Positions 8,915 to 17,409 of a DNA stretch of 37,436 nt are shown here, piece by piece. Numbering within the stretch: position 1 is the stretch's first letter; each line of letters begins with the position of its first letter. The DNA lies in NCBI GenBank assembly GCA_023254365.1, contig JALRLQ010000006.1:1-37436 (forward strand). The letters are read 5' to 3'. Position numbers and translations under genes: made by a program. The stretch is from Candidatus Poseidonia sp. GTDB lineage: Archaea; Thermoplasmatota; Poseidoniia; Poseidoniales; Poseidoniaceae. The notes under the pieces were generated by a model that had not been told where the DNA came from, did no database searches, and saw nothing but the letters and a program-made list of their open reading frames with translations.

Positions 8915-11900
8915 TCACTGTTGGTGCAATTGGTCCAGGTATTGTTGGCCGTAGTAGGTCCACTGCTCCATGGTCCAACCTGCTGGGAGGCCACCGGGTG
9001 GAAGCGGTGGAGCAGCTGGCGAAACGGGGACGGGGGGTGGTGCAACGGCTGCAACGGGAGCCACCGGAGCCACAGGTTGCTGGAAGATGTCTTGAGCACC
9101 GCCGTACATCGAATTGGCCACCGTGTCGTGGAAAGGCAACATGGCCTCGTTCCACTTGGTGTCCTCGTCGGAGGAACCGCCGCCGCCACGCATGAACATC
9201 AAGCCGAGCAGTGCAGCGACAATGACCACGCCGAGGACGATGAAGATGATGTTCATGTTCATGCCTTCGCTTGCTTCCTCACCGTTGGATTGCACTTCTT
9301 CCGCAGGACATTCGGCCCGTGGGTCGTCACAAGCCACATCCAACTTGGATTGGAGGTCCATCAACCGAGCATCAACAGAGGCTGAATCCTCGGTCCCGTC
9401 CGCCTTGGCCTGTTCGGCTTCAGCGATGTCGGCCAAGAGGTCGGCAACATACCAGTCAAGGAGATCTTCGTCCATGTCAACAGGGGCAGGGAGCGCCTCA
9501 GTGGTGTACCACTTGGTCTGGTCGGTGGTTTTGTATTCCTGGCCGGACAGGTCCACGGCTCGCACGGTGAGCGAAATGTAGTCCATGTTGCGCATGCCGT
9601 TGGTTCGGGCGTAGCCGCCGTCACCGTAGGCCGATGGGATGTTCATCTCCTCGGTCCAGCCCATGCTGGAACGGGAGAGGTCGAGGTCGTACTCCCAGAA
9701 TCCATCGCAGGTGCCCGACAGGTCGTTGCACAGCGACCACGTGAGGGAAACGAGGTTGAAATCGGGGGCGCTTTCCGTAAAGAAGAATGTCGCCGTAGGG
9801 GTTTGGGTTTCGTAGGTGTCCTGCATGTTCACGTAGAGGTGGCCGCTACCATCGTCGTTCTTTGAGATGTAGAACGGAAGGGCATCAAACACGTTGACGG
9901 TCATGATGTACGAGTTGGTGGAGAACCCGTCGGTGGCCGAGATGGTCACCGTTTGTTCACCAACATCTTCGAAGAGAAGGATCATGTTGCCATCGAGAAT
10001 GTTGTAACGAGCAGCACCGGGTTCTGAGGGCGTGACGGTGATGAACGCCTGGTCCAGCGAACTGTCTACGTCGGTCATGCGAGATTTGAGGTTGATGACC
10101 ATCTGCTTGTTGCTCTTCAACGAGAAGGATTCGATGTCTGTCATGTCGATGCGTGGGGCGTCGTTGATGGGGTTGATGCGAATGGTCACGGTCTGGTCGG
10201 AATACTGCTCACCATCGCTGGCTCGGAGGGTCACGACGGTCTCGCCGTTGACATCGTCATCGACGGTCTCGTAGCCGAGGGTGGTGCCGCGCAATTCAAG
10301 CGAGATGGCTTCTGGGTTGGTATTCTCCATGATCTGCAGGGTCAGGGCAGAAGCGTCTGCGGGCTGACCAGTGTCGTCGGTGTCGGAGAGGTATTCGGAC
10401 AGGGAGAGGATGCCGCTGGCGCCTTCGTCAACGGTTTGGATGGGCAATCCAGCCCAGCGTGGCTGACCGTTTTCGATGACGTTGAACAGCAAAGTACCGT
10501 AGGGCAATTCGCCGCTGTCGGTGTAATCGCCACCGTCGTCCACCTTGACTTCGATGCCTTTCTGACCGAGCGGGCAACCGTTGTCGTAGGGGAAGAGTAC
10601 CTCGATTTCCTCGGTGGCAGCATGCCACGCCACGAAGTTGTCGCTGTCAGAGGTCACGATGAGCTGCGAGAGGGGAGTCTCGGGGTCAACGATGTGGCCG
10701 GCCATGCTGACCTTCGTGCTGAGGTCGCACATCACGGTTGGAACGGGATCGGCAATGACGGCCGGTCGGCCGTTGGCCAATTCAAAGGCGTCATCAAATT
10801 CGGTCCAGTCGCTGGTTTGGGCACGGCCGTCAACAGCACGGGTTCGAACGTCGTACTTGCCTGCCGACATTTCCATCGTTGGCGTGATGATGTATTCCCT
10901 GCCTTCTTGTGGCGACTCGCGGTAGAGGATGTTTTCGCCACCGGACACCATGCTCGCATCCCAAGCACCTTGACCTGCAGGTGAGACTTCGACATCGAAG
11001 GACATCGTATCGATGGTGTCAACGTTGTCGTCAGCATCACCCTTGGCGAGCAACGTGACGTATTCGCCACGCTCAACGACATCTGAGCCAATCACGCTGG
11101 GCGACTTGACCATGGGCGGACGGTCGTGGTCAACGAGCATCTCAGCGATGTTGTTGGTCGCACCCATGTCGCCAGTAAGGCCCGTCAAACGAGCACCGAA
11201 GGTGGTGGACCATGCGTTGGCGGGAAGGCTCGAGGTGTCGAAGGTGGCCGAACCTGAGAGGTAGGACGAGCCTGTCGCCACGTTCAAGGTTGGAATGGTC
11301 ACGGTGTCGATGGGCGTGATGGTGGCGCCGTTCTTGTAGAAGAATTCCAATTGGCCACCGTCGGTGTAATCGAGGTCACCGGTGTTCTTGACATCGGCTG
11401 AAAGGGTAACGGTGTCGCCTCGCATGTACGAGGCCGTGCCTTGCGAGTTGGTCACGGTCAAGCCAGAGATGCCAATGTCCATCTTTGGACCCATCGTGGA
11501 GTCAACAGCGTGGTAAACGTGTGGCGAAGAGCCGCCCACGGAAACTTGGTTGCCGCTCATCAACGCAGCGACGACCACGGCCTTGTTGATACCACCTGGC
11601 ACAACGGAGGTGGGCACCGATGTCCACGATTGGCTGGCTTCCGTTGACGAAACGGTCACGCTGTGGAAGGCCGTACCGCTTCCAGCACTCTTGGATTTGT
11701 AGGTGTCGCCAGCGGTCAGCCAGGCCATCCAGCAGTTGTAGCCGTGAGGGATGCCGGAGGAGTAGGAGTAACCCGTGCAGTCCTTGTCAACCAAAGCCGC
11801 ATAGAGCTTCATGTTGGAGGCGGGTGTTCCAGATCCTACGTACGTGTAGTTGATCGTGACGTCGTAGGTGCCGCCGTTCTGAGAGATGGCCGCCGACATG

Positions 11901-12391
11901 CCGTAATCGTTGACGGTGCTGTGCATACCGCCACCGTTGGAAAAGAGACTGTCATAGGTGGTGTACTGAGCGTTTGCCCCTGACTGGCGCTGGTCCGTTC
12001 GGTCGCCGAAGTAGGCATCGGGTGCGCCGCCGGTGGTCCAAGCCCAGTTGTAGGGAGCAACGTTCCCAGCACGGGCTGTATTGGTGGTGCCGTAAGAAGC
12101 CGACATGTAGGTCACGTAGACGTATTCGTCTGGGAACGTTTCCTTGATAGAGTGGTGAGCCGCAGACCCGCCACCTGTCTTAGAACAGTGGCCGCAGTTG
12201 TCAGAGGATATATACTGGCCAAAGACCACGTGACCGGGACTGGTTGCGTGCGTGCCGTGGGACTCGAACACCGTTGATTCTTCTTCAAGTTGGATGGGTG
12301 TTTGATACAACTCGCCCATCATTCCTGAGGCCAAACTTCCGAGGAATACGGCAACGATAATCAATGCGAGACTGCGGGCGGCGGGTTTCAT
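8915..12391 (-). CDS. Giant secreted, membrane-anchored protein with thioredoxin-like N-domain and cadherin/Ig-like repeats
   Basis: A 1158-residue surface protein. Residues 1-24 are a signal peptide (ALIIVAVFLGSLASG). Next comes an Omp28/thioredoxin-like region with DNCGHC (Cys66, Cys69) followed by a long strand-rich module; then a CARDB-like domain around DIGISGLTVTNSQG, Ig/cadherin-like repeats (one ending TVTIRINPINDAPRI), and a second Ig-like region. An Asp/Glu-rich helical stalk precedes a membrane helix (about 1044-1067, NIIFIVLGVVIVAALLGLMF). The 90-residue cytoplasmic tail is Pro/Ala-rich and ends in GLPAGWTMEQWTYYGQQYL. The role is probably cell-surface binding, possibly with a redox-active or structural CxxC; no enzyme activity can be assigned. 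A TATA box 27 bases before the ATG indicates a leaderless, singly initiated transcript. Confidence 0.85.
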   Translation of the reverse strand: MKPAARSLALIIVAVFLGSLASGMMGELYQTPIQLEEESTVFESHGTHATSPGHVVFGQYISSDNCGHCSKTGGGSAAHHSIKETFPDEYVYVTYMSASYGTTNTARAGNVAPYNWAWTTGGAPDAYFGDRTDQRQSGANAQYTTYDSLFSNGGGMHSTVNDYGMSAAISQNGGTYDVTINYTYVGSGTPASNMKLYAALVDKDCTGYSYSSGIPHGYNCWMAWLTAGDTYKSKSAGSGTAFHSVTVSSTEASQSWTSVPTSVVPGGINKAVVVAALMSGNQVSVGGSSPHVYHAVDSTMGPKMDIGISGLTVTNSQGTASYMRGDTVTLSADVKNTGDLDYTDGGQLEFFYKNGATITPIDTVTIPTLNVATGSSYLSGSATFDTSSLPANAWSTTFGARLTGLTGDMGATNNIAEMLVDHDRPPMVKSPSVIGSDVVERGEYVTLLAKGDADDNVDTIDTMSFDVEVSPAGQGAWDASMVSGGENILYRESPQEGREYIITPTMEMSAGKYDVRTRAVDGRAQTSDWTEFDDAFELANGRPAVIADPVPTVMCDLSTKVSMAGHIVDPETPLSQLIVTSDSDNFVAWHAATEEIEVLFPYDNGCPLGQKGIEVKVDDGGDYTDSGELPYGTLLFNVIENGQPRWAGLPIQTVDEGASGILSLSEYLSDTDDTGQPADASALTLQIMENTNPEAISLELRGTTLGYETVDDDVNGETVVTLRASDGEQYSDQTVTIRINPINDAPRIDMTDIESFSLKSNKQMVINLKSRMTDVDSSLDQAFITVTPSEPGAARYNILDGNMILLFEDVGEQTVTISATDGFSTNSYIMTVNVFDALPFYISKNDDGSGHLYVNMQDTYETQTPTATFFFTESAPDFNLVSLTWSLCNDLSGTCDGFWEYDLDLSRSSMGWTEEMNIPSAYGDGGYARTNGMRNMDYISLTVRAVDLSGQEYKTTDQTKWYTTEALPAPVDMDEDLLDWYVADLLADIAEAEQAKADGTEDSASVDARLMDLQSKLDVACDDPRAECPAEEVQSNGEEASEGMNMNIIFIVLGVVIVAALLGLMFMRGGGGSSDEDTKWNEAMLPFHDTVANSMYGGAQDIFQQPVAPVAPVAAVAPPPVPVSPAAPPLPPGGLPAGWTMEQWTYYGQQYLDQLHQQ

Positions 12392-12413
12392 AATTTCCGC
12401 ACACTTTGGAGGG

Positions 12414-12422
12414 TATATGAAA
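12414..12422 (-). promoter_or_regulatory. TATA box for the 1158-aa surface protein
   Basis: On the minus strand TTCATATAC is centred about 27 bases before the ATG at 12391, fitting a leaderless archaeal transcript. The 114-base gap to trmI is a divergent promoter region; a weaker TGATAATC at about 12476-12483 lies at the matching distance from the trmI start. Confidence 0.5.
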
Positions 12423-12505
12423 CACTCGCACCGATGTCTGTCTGCTCAATCGCTCAACAGGCGAGCAGTGGAGCGATGATAATCGGCGGAAGAGAAACTT
12501 AACAC

Positions 12506-13315
12506 ATGGGAAATCTTGGCCCATGTGTGACCGACACACCATGGGCTGTTCTCGAGGACGAGGCGGGCAAAACCTTCGCCGTCGAATTGGTGGACCGGAA
12601 CGAGAAAATCAAGGGCATTGGCGTGTTTAATCCCATTGAATGCCTGACCAACGTACCTATCGGCTCAACCGTCACCATTGGGCAGAAATCGCTGTTGCGT
12701 CTCCCACCCCGATTGCCCGAACTCAACCAGGGCATGCTACGTCGTGCCCAAACCATCGGGAGCAAGGACGCTGGATTTTTTGTCACTCGCCTTGGCTTGG
12801 GCCCGGGAGACGTGGTGGTTGAAGCCGGGATTGGCAGTGCAGGCCTGTCCCTTCACATCGCAAGGGTACTGGGCAGCACAGGCACCCACATCACGGTCGA
12901 ACCGCGCGATGAGCATGCTACGGTCGGGCTGGAAAACATGCAGCGAGCCCGAGCGAGTTGGTCCCAATTCCCTCAACATCACCATCTCGAAGGGCGTATC
13001 GAAGACGTTGTACCTTCCATCAGCTCCATCGCAGCGCCGGTGGATGCCATCGTCCTCGATTTACCCGACCATCCTCCGGCCATTGAAGCAACAGCGGGAT
13101 TGTTGAAACCCGGTGGTCGCTTGGCGTGCTACTGTCCCGTCACCTCCCAACTGGAACGTGCTTGGGAAGCATGTGAGGCTGCCGGATTGGACATTGAATG
13201 GGCTGGAGAACTCATGGAACGGGAGTGGGGGAGAGCCTCCAAAGGCGGCATGCGCCCCGTGAACGGACCATTTGGTCACACGGCGTTTTTGCTGGTGGCT
13301 CAACGCCGCTCGTGA
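12506..13315 (+). CDS. trmI: tRNA (adenine-N1)-methyltransferase, TrmI/GCD14 family
   Basis: A 269-residue SAM-dependent enzyme expected to make m1A in the T-loop of tRNA (positions 57/58 in archaea). The N-terminal beta domain runs to about residue 75, then NQGMLRRAQTIGSKDAGFFV leads into the Rossmann fold with motif I VVEAGIGSAGLSLHIAR (about 109-125), an acidic end of strand 2 in HITVEPRDE, and the family signature LDLPDHPPAIEATAGLLKPGG, corresponding to the DLPxPW region with the Trp replaced here. CYCPVTSQLERAWEACEAAG is also typical. It is transcribed divergently from the 1158-residue protein. Its TGA joins the TGA of the 1313-residue gene within TGATCA. Confidence 0.88.
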   Translation: MGNLGPCVTDTPWAVLEDEAGKTFAVELVDRNEKIKGIGVFNPIECLTNVPIGSTVTIGQKSLLRLPPRLPELNQGMLRRAQTIGSKDAGFFVTRLGLGPGDVVVEAGIGSAGLSLHIARVLGSTGTHITVEPRDEHATVGLENMQRARASWSQFPQHHHLEGRIEDVVPSISSIAAPVDAIVLDLPDHPPAIEATAGLLKPGGRLACYCPVTSQLERAWEACEAAGLDIEWAGELMEREWGRASKGGMRPVNGPFGHTAFLLVAQRRS

Positions 13316-16300
13316 TCACTCAACGACACGGATTTTGTTGCTGCATTGTGGACACGTGAACCGGAACGGTGGAACGCTTCCTCGAGGCACGCCGAGTCGA
13401 GCATCACAAGTTGGACAATTGACCTTGCTTTCACCGTCGAGCCGACACTCGTTGTAACCGAGCTCGGGGACATCTTTCTCTGGTTCTTCTTCTTCCTCTT
13501 CAACAACCTCTTCGGTGAAATCAACGTCGTCTCCACTGGGACGGCGACGGAGGGTGCGTACGGCGAGGATGGCCACCAACCAACCCAGACCCATTACGCT
13601 GAGCGTCACCGGCTGACTGACGGACAAACCGAGGGGAAGAGCCAGTCCGTTGGGGGGTAGTGCTGGGCCCTCAACCGTGACCGTGAGGGGGACAGATTGG
13701 TCGGTGGTGAGCACGCCGCCACCCGATGACGTTGCTCGAACCACGACCTCGGCGTTGGCCGTTCGGGCGGTGTTGGAAATCACCGTGAGTTTGAATTCAA
13801 CCGTCGAGCCGGCCGTGAGCGAATACTCCTGTGTGGCCGTTTGGTCGGCGAGTCTGACCCACTCGAGGATGAGCACACCCGTGTCTTGTCCCAACACATC
13901 AAGGGTTCCGGAGACATCGGTGTTGGCGAGGTTCTGAACGGTCAACACCGTGGATGTTGAACTGTCAACACCCAACGAGATTTTGGAGGTTTCAAAGGTC
14001 AACGCCACCAAGGCATCGCCCGGCCAGTCTGCTTCCACCGTATAGTAAGCCGCTTGCTCGACGGCCACGTTGCTTCGGACGTTGCTCACGGCTCGGAAGA
14101 CGATGCCTTGTTGACCCGCCTGAGCGTCGTTGGCGAGGATGCAGGACCAACCCAGTGCATCAGAAGAGAGACCCGGTGCGAGCGTCACGGAGGTGTCAAG
14201 GCCGCAATCGACACCCACCGTGGTGATGGTGAAGGTATCGTCGGTGTTCCCGGTGTTGGTGAGAATCACGCTTCCGTAAATGGACTGTCCGGGTTTTGCT
14301 GAAGATTGGTCGTTGAAGACCGTGATGCTGGCGTTGGCGACCACCGATTCAACCCGTACGGCGACGGTGTCGTCGTTGCTCGGGTCGGTGGTTGAGGACA
14401 CGGTAAGGTCGTAGTCGATGCCAGAAGAGGGGGCACCTTGCTGCACTTCACGGACACCGATGGTCACGACTTGTGTTGCACCGGCCTCCAATTGGAACGT
14501 CGTGGGCGCAACGGTGAATTCAAACCAAGACGAGGTGGTGGCTGAGGACCAATCGACAACAAAGACATCGGATTGCGTTCCCAGATTGGTCACGTCAACC
14601 GTCATCGTGGTCACGTCAACAGGATTGGCGAGGAGTCTTGATTGAAGACTGTTCACGATGACTTCGGCTCGGTCAAGAACGATCAGGTCAAACGAGAAGG
14701 TCTGTGACACGTCGTTGCCGGTGTAGGTAAGGGTCACGGCGGAGGTTGAGGGTGAAGCACCCACCGTTGCCGTGAATTCGAGGCTCACTTCAGTAGAGGA
14801 TGACCGGTTGAGCACGACCTCGTCGAGCACGCTCACCGAAACACCCACTGGCAACCCAGAAAGTGATGGTGAAAGCGTGAGGTTTGACGTACCGGTGTTG
14901 TCCAGTGTCATGTTCAACCTCACCGACGAACCGGGTTCAACAAGCACGCGGTCTTCGGTTGGTCCGACGAGGTCAAAGGCGTCCACCTCGCTGAGCAACA
15001 ACGCAACATCCACGCTGTTGGTTTGGCCGGCGTAGGTGGCTGAGAACGACTGCAGAAGGGTGCCGGAGAGGTCGGCATCAGCCGTGGTACGAACCGTCCA
15101 AACCCCGGTTTCACCGGCTGCAACGGTCACACCCGAGGCACTGACCATGACCGTTTGCAGACCTGGCGAAGAGAGGATATCCAGGTAAAACACGGCTCCA
15201 TCGCTGCCATGATTGTGTATTCGAACCTCGTAGTTCGTACCGGTTTGCGGGACGAAGACCACTGGAGAAGACGGCCCTGTGAGTGAAAAGTTGACGGCTT
15301 CATCGACGTTGATACCGAACGAAAGTTCAGCCAGTTCGACCATGGTTGCGCCATCCATGGCGTGAGCCGTCAACGTCACGTCACAAACATCGGTGCTGTC
15401 AGCCGAGGGGTGGATGTCAACGTTGAGGCCAACGTCAACCACATCGTCGGGCAGCAGACCGGTCGTCTCGGCGTCGACCATGGAAACACTGCACGACGAG
15501 GTCTGTGAGGCTTCAACCGACCACGTCACGTTGAGGGCGGTGTTGCCCGTGTTGCTGACTTGAACATCGGTTTGTGTGGTTTGACCCGGCAGGAAGATGT
15601 CGTCTTGTTGAAGGAAGGCGAGGGCGACCGAAGGGTCTTCTTCCACCTCGATGACCAGCAAGGTCGAACCGGTGACGTTACCGTTGGTTGAACCCACCGT
15701 CAAACGATAGCCGTAGTAGTCCGGAGCAGCATCCGATGGCACCGTTACGGAGAGTGTGGCGGTTTGGGAGGATCCTGCTGCCATGTTGGGCAACTCGTCG
15801 TTCGTCCACTGGAGGTACCAACCTGCGGGAACGGATGAGCCAAGGCCAAAGGCTGTGGTTCCTCCGACCTCCCAAGGGTAATACGACATCCCGGAGGTTT
15901 GGTTGAACACGGTGTCGTCTGCAGCTTCTTGCAGGGTAAGTTTCGTGCTCGCGTTGAGGTTGACGGTATCGGTGCTCCCCGAACATGCATCACCGGTCAT
16001 GCTGGCGTGCAAGACACAAGCAGCCAGATAGGAGCCCGCCAGCGAGGGATGACTGCCGTCCGAGGTGTAGAGATCGTAAAACAGGTTACCGGCCGCCGTA
16101 GGATCGTCTCCGTCAGCAACGACGGCGTCATGCACCGTTTTGAACGCCAAGCCAACAGGTGCCATCCACACCGTATTGCCCGCCGCAGAGATGTTGTCAG
16201 CGTAGCGTGTGTACCCTTGGAGCAACCGTTCTTGCATGGTGGTGAAGTTGTTGTTGAAGCTGTTGAGGCTGTCACCGTTTCGGTAGCCCCAGGTGACGAA

Positions 16301-17257
16301 CAGAACGGTTTCACCGCCCTCTGCTTCAATTTCTGTGCTCAAGTCCACCGAGGCATTCCGGCTCTCTTGCCACATCGATTCGGTGGTGGGGAAGGAGGGG
16401 ACTTGACTTTGGTCTTGAAGAACAACGTAGTCCCAAGCGGACGAACGGAGCGTCGTGTTCCATTGGTGACCGGAGGTGTTCATGTTTTGCCAGTGGTCAG
16501 GCAATTTCATCCCACCACCTGTAAGCGCCGTCACGGAGGCGTTGTAGCCGTCGGCGACGAGAACAGAATCGACCAGCGATTCGAGGTTGTTGGAGCCGGT
16601 GTAACTGTTGCCGTACATCAGCACGTTCATGGACGGAGAGGTGGTGGTGTTGGTTCCGTTTGACGAGGAACTTTGGTTGGCCCACCACCCCGACAGGTCA
16701 GGGGCGACCTCTACATCCAACAGCAAGGTGTCCGTGACGGTTCCGAGGTTGCTCACGGTAAACGACAGGCTGTTGCTACCACCGGCAGCCATGGACACGA
16801 GTCCTGGGTTGGTGGCCTCGATGGAGGGGTGATAGGCTGGAGCAACGGAGGCATACACTGTAATCGAGGAGTTGACGTTGGTGTCGGTGTTGGTCACCGT
16901 CACGCTGAATGAACCGCTGTCGGCCACCGTGGCCCCTTCTGCAAGGCGGACGACGAGGGTGGTGTTTTTCGACCACGTAGGGAACACGTTGGACACCGTT
17001 GTGTCGACGTTGACGACGTCCCAAACGGAGGCCATGGAAGAGGCATCAACCGAGAGGTTGTAGGAGGTGATGCTCGAACCGTTGTTCTCAATGGTCAGGG
17101 TGATGTTGGTGGCTTGTCCGGGTTCCAAAATCACGTGCTGCACATCGGTACTGAGCAGGATGGAATCGTGGGCGGACACCGTGGTCAGCATGGGAGAGAT
17201 GCTCATCAACAGCAACACCATGACACACGAAACGGCACGAGCCGGTCGGCTGGACAT
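13316..17257 (-). CDS. Giant surface protein: SGNH-hydrolase-like domain within Ig-like repeats, cytoplasmic zinc ribbon
   Basis: A 1313-residue membrane-anchored protein. Residues 1-29 form a signal peptide. Two Ig-like domains (about 30-190) are followed by an SGNH/DUF4886-like module (about 211-430): NVLMYGNSYTGS with probable nucleophile Ser218, VVLQDQSQVPS, and TSDGSHPSLAGSY with Asp400 and His403. Then come about six NEW3/CARDB-like repeats with the pattern L-x-P-G-x-x-x-x-x-x-V-x-N-x-G. A membrane helix near 1205-1228 leads to an acidic tail (EEVVEEEEEEPEKDVPEL) and a C-terminal zinc ribbon, CPTCDARLGVPRG ... FTCPQCSNKIRVVE. The protein could cleave ester groups of polysaccharides or lipids outside the cell and contact a partner inside; substrate unknown. 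Asn-x-Ser/Thr sites are frequent, consistent with glycosylation. Confidence 0.85.
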   Translation of the reverse strand: MSSRPARAVSCVMVLLLMSISPMLTTVSAHDSILLSTDVQHVILEPGQATNITLTIENNGSSITSYNLSVDASSMASVWDVVNVDTTVSNVFPTWSKNTTLVVRLAEGATVADSGSFSVTVTNTDTNVNSSITVYASVAPAYHPSIEATNPGLVSMAAGGSNSLSFTVSNLGTVTDTLLLDVEVAPDLSGWWANQSSSSNGTNTTTSPSMNVLMYGNSYTGSNNLESLVDSVLVADGYNASVTALTGGGMKLPDHWQNMNTSGHQWNTTLRSSAWDYVVLQDQSQVPSFPTTESMWQESRNASVDLSTEIEAEGGETVLFVTWGYRNGDSLNSFNNNFTTMQERLLQGYTRYADNISAAGNTVWMAPVGLAFKTVHDAVVADGDDPTAAGNLFYDLYTSDGSHPSLAGSYLAACVLHASMTGDACSGSTDTVNLNASTKLTLQEAADDTVFNQTSGMSYYPWEVGGTTAFGLGSSVPAGWYLQWTNDELPNMAAGSSQTATLSVTVPSDAAPDYYGYRLTVGSTNGNVTGSTLLVIEVEEDPSVALAFLQQDDIFLPGQTTQTDVQVSNTGNTALNVTWSVEASQTSSCSVSMVDAETTGLLPDDVVDVGLNVDIHPSADSTDVCDVTLTAHAMDGATMVELAELSFGINVDEAVNFSLTGPSSPVVFVPQTGTNYEVRIHNHGSDGAVFYLDILSSPGLQTVMVSASGVTVAAGETGVWTVRTTADADLSGTLLQSFSATYAGQTNSVDVALLLSEVDAFDLVGPTEDRVLVEPGSSVRLNMTLDNTGTSNLTLSPSLSGLPVGVSVSVLDEVVLNRSSSTEVSLEFTATVGASPSTSAVTLTYTGNDVSQTFSFDLIVLDRAEVIVNSLQSRLLANPVDVTTMTVDVTNLGTQSDVFVVDWSSATTSSWFEFTVAPTTFQLEAGATQVVTIGVREVQQGAPSSGIDYDLTVSSTTDPSNDDTVAVRVESVVANASITVFNDQSSAKPGQSIYGSVILTNTGNTDDTFTITTVGVDCGLDTSVTLAPGLSSDALGWSCILANDAQAGQQGIVFRAVSNVRSNVAVEQAAYYTVEADWPGDALVALTFETSKISLGVDSSTSTVLTVQNLANTDVSGTLDVLGQDTGVLILEWVRLADQTATQEYSLTAGSTVEFKLTVISNTARTANAEVVVRATSSGGGVLTTDQSVPLTVTVEGPALPPNGLALPLGLSVSQPVTLSVMGLGWLVAILAVRTLRRRPSGDDVDFTEEVVEEEEEEPEKDVPELGYNECRLDGESKVNCPTCDARLGVPRGSVPPFRFTCPQCSNKIRVVE

Positions 17258-17311
17258 GACCCAACCAAACCGACCGTGTTCATGAGACTTCGGGCCATCG
17301 GTGACCGTCGA

Positions 17312-17349
17312 GGCCGTCCTTCCGTCAACGGCTCACCTCGCGGACGGCC
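17312..17349. repeat. Inverted repeat upstream of aspS
   Basis: GGCCGTCC at 17312-17319 is matched by its reverse complement GGACGGCC at 17342-17349, with a 22-base loop that itself contains CCGT/ACGG. It lies in the 152-base divergent gap between the 1313-residue gene and aspS, long for this genome. It could be a protein-binding site or an RNA stem in the aspS leader. No known leader element is recognised. Confidence 0.35.
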
Positions 17350-17409
17350 GTTCACGCCTGCAAGGTCGGCCAGCGAATGCTTCATGTCCTCCAGCGCAGC
17401 CGGCGAACC

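Noticed and set aside
12392..12505. tRNA or small RNA gene in the divergent gap
   Set aside because: No cloverleaf, T-loop consensus or stable long stem was found; the gap is explained by two promoters.
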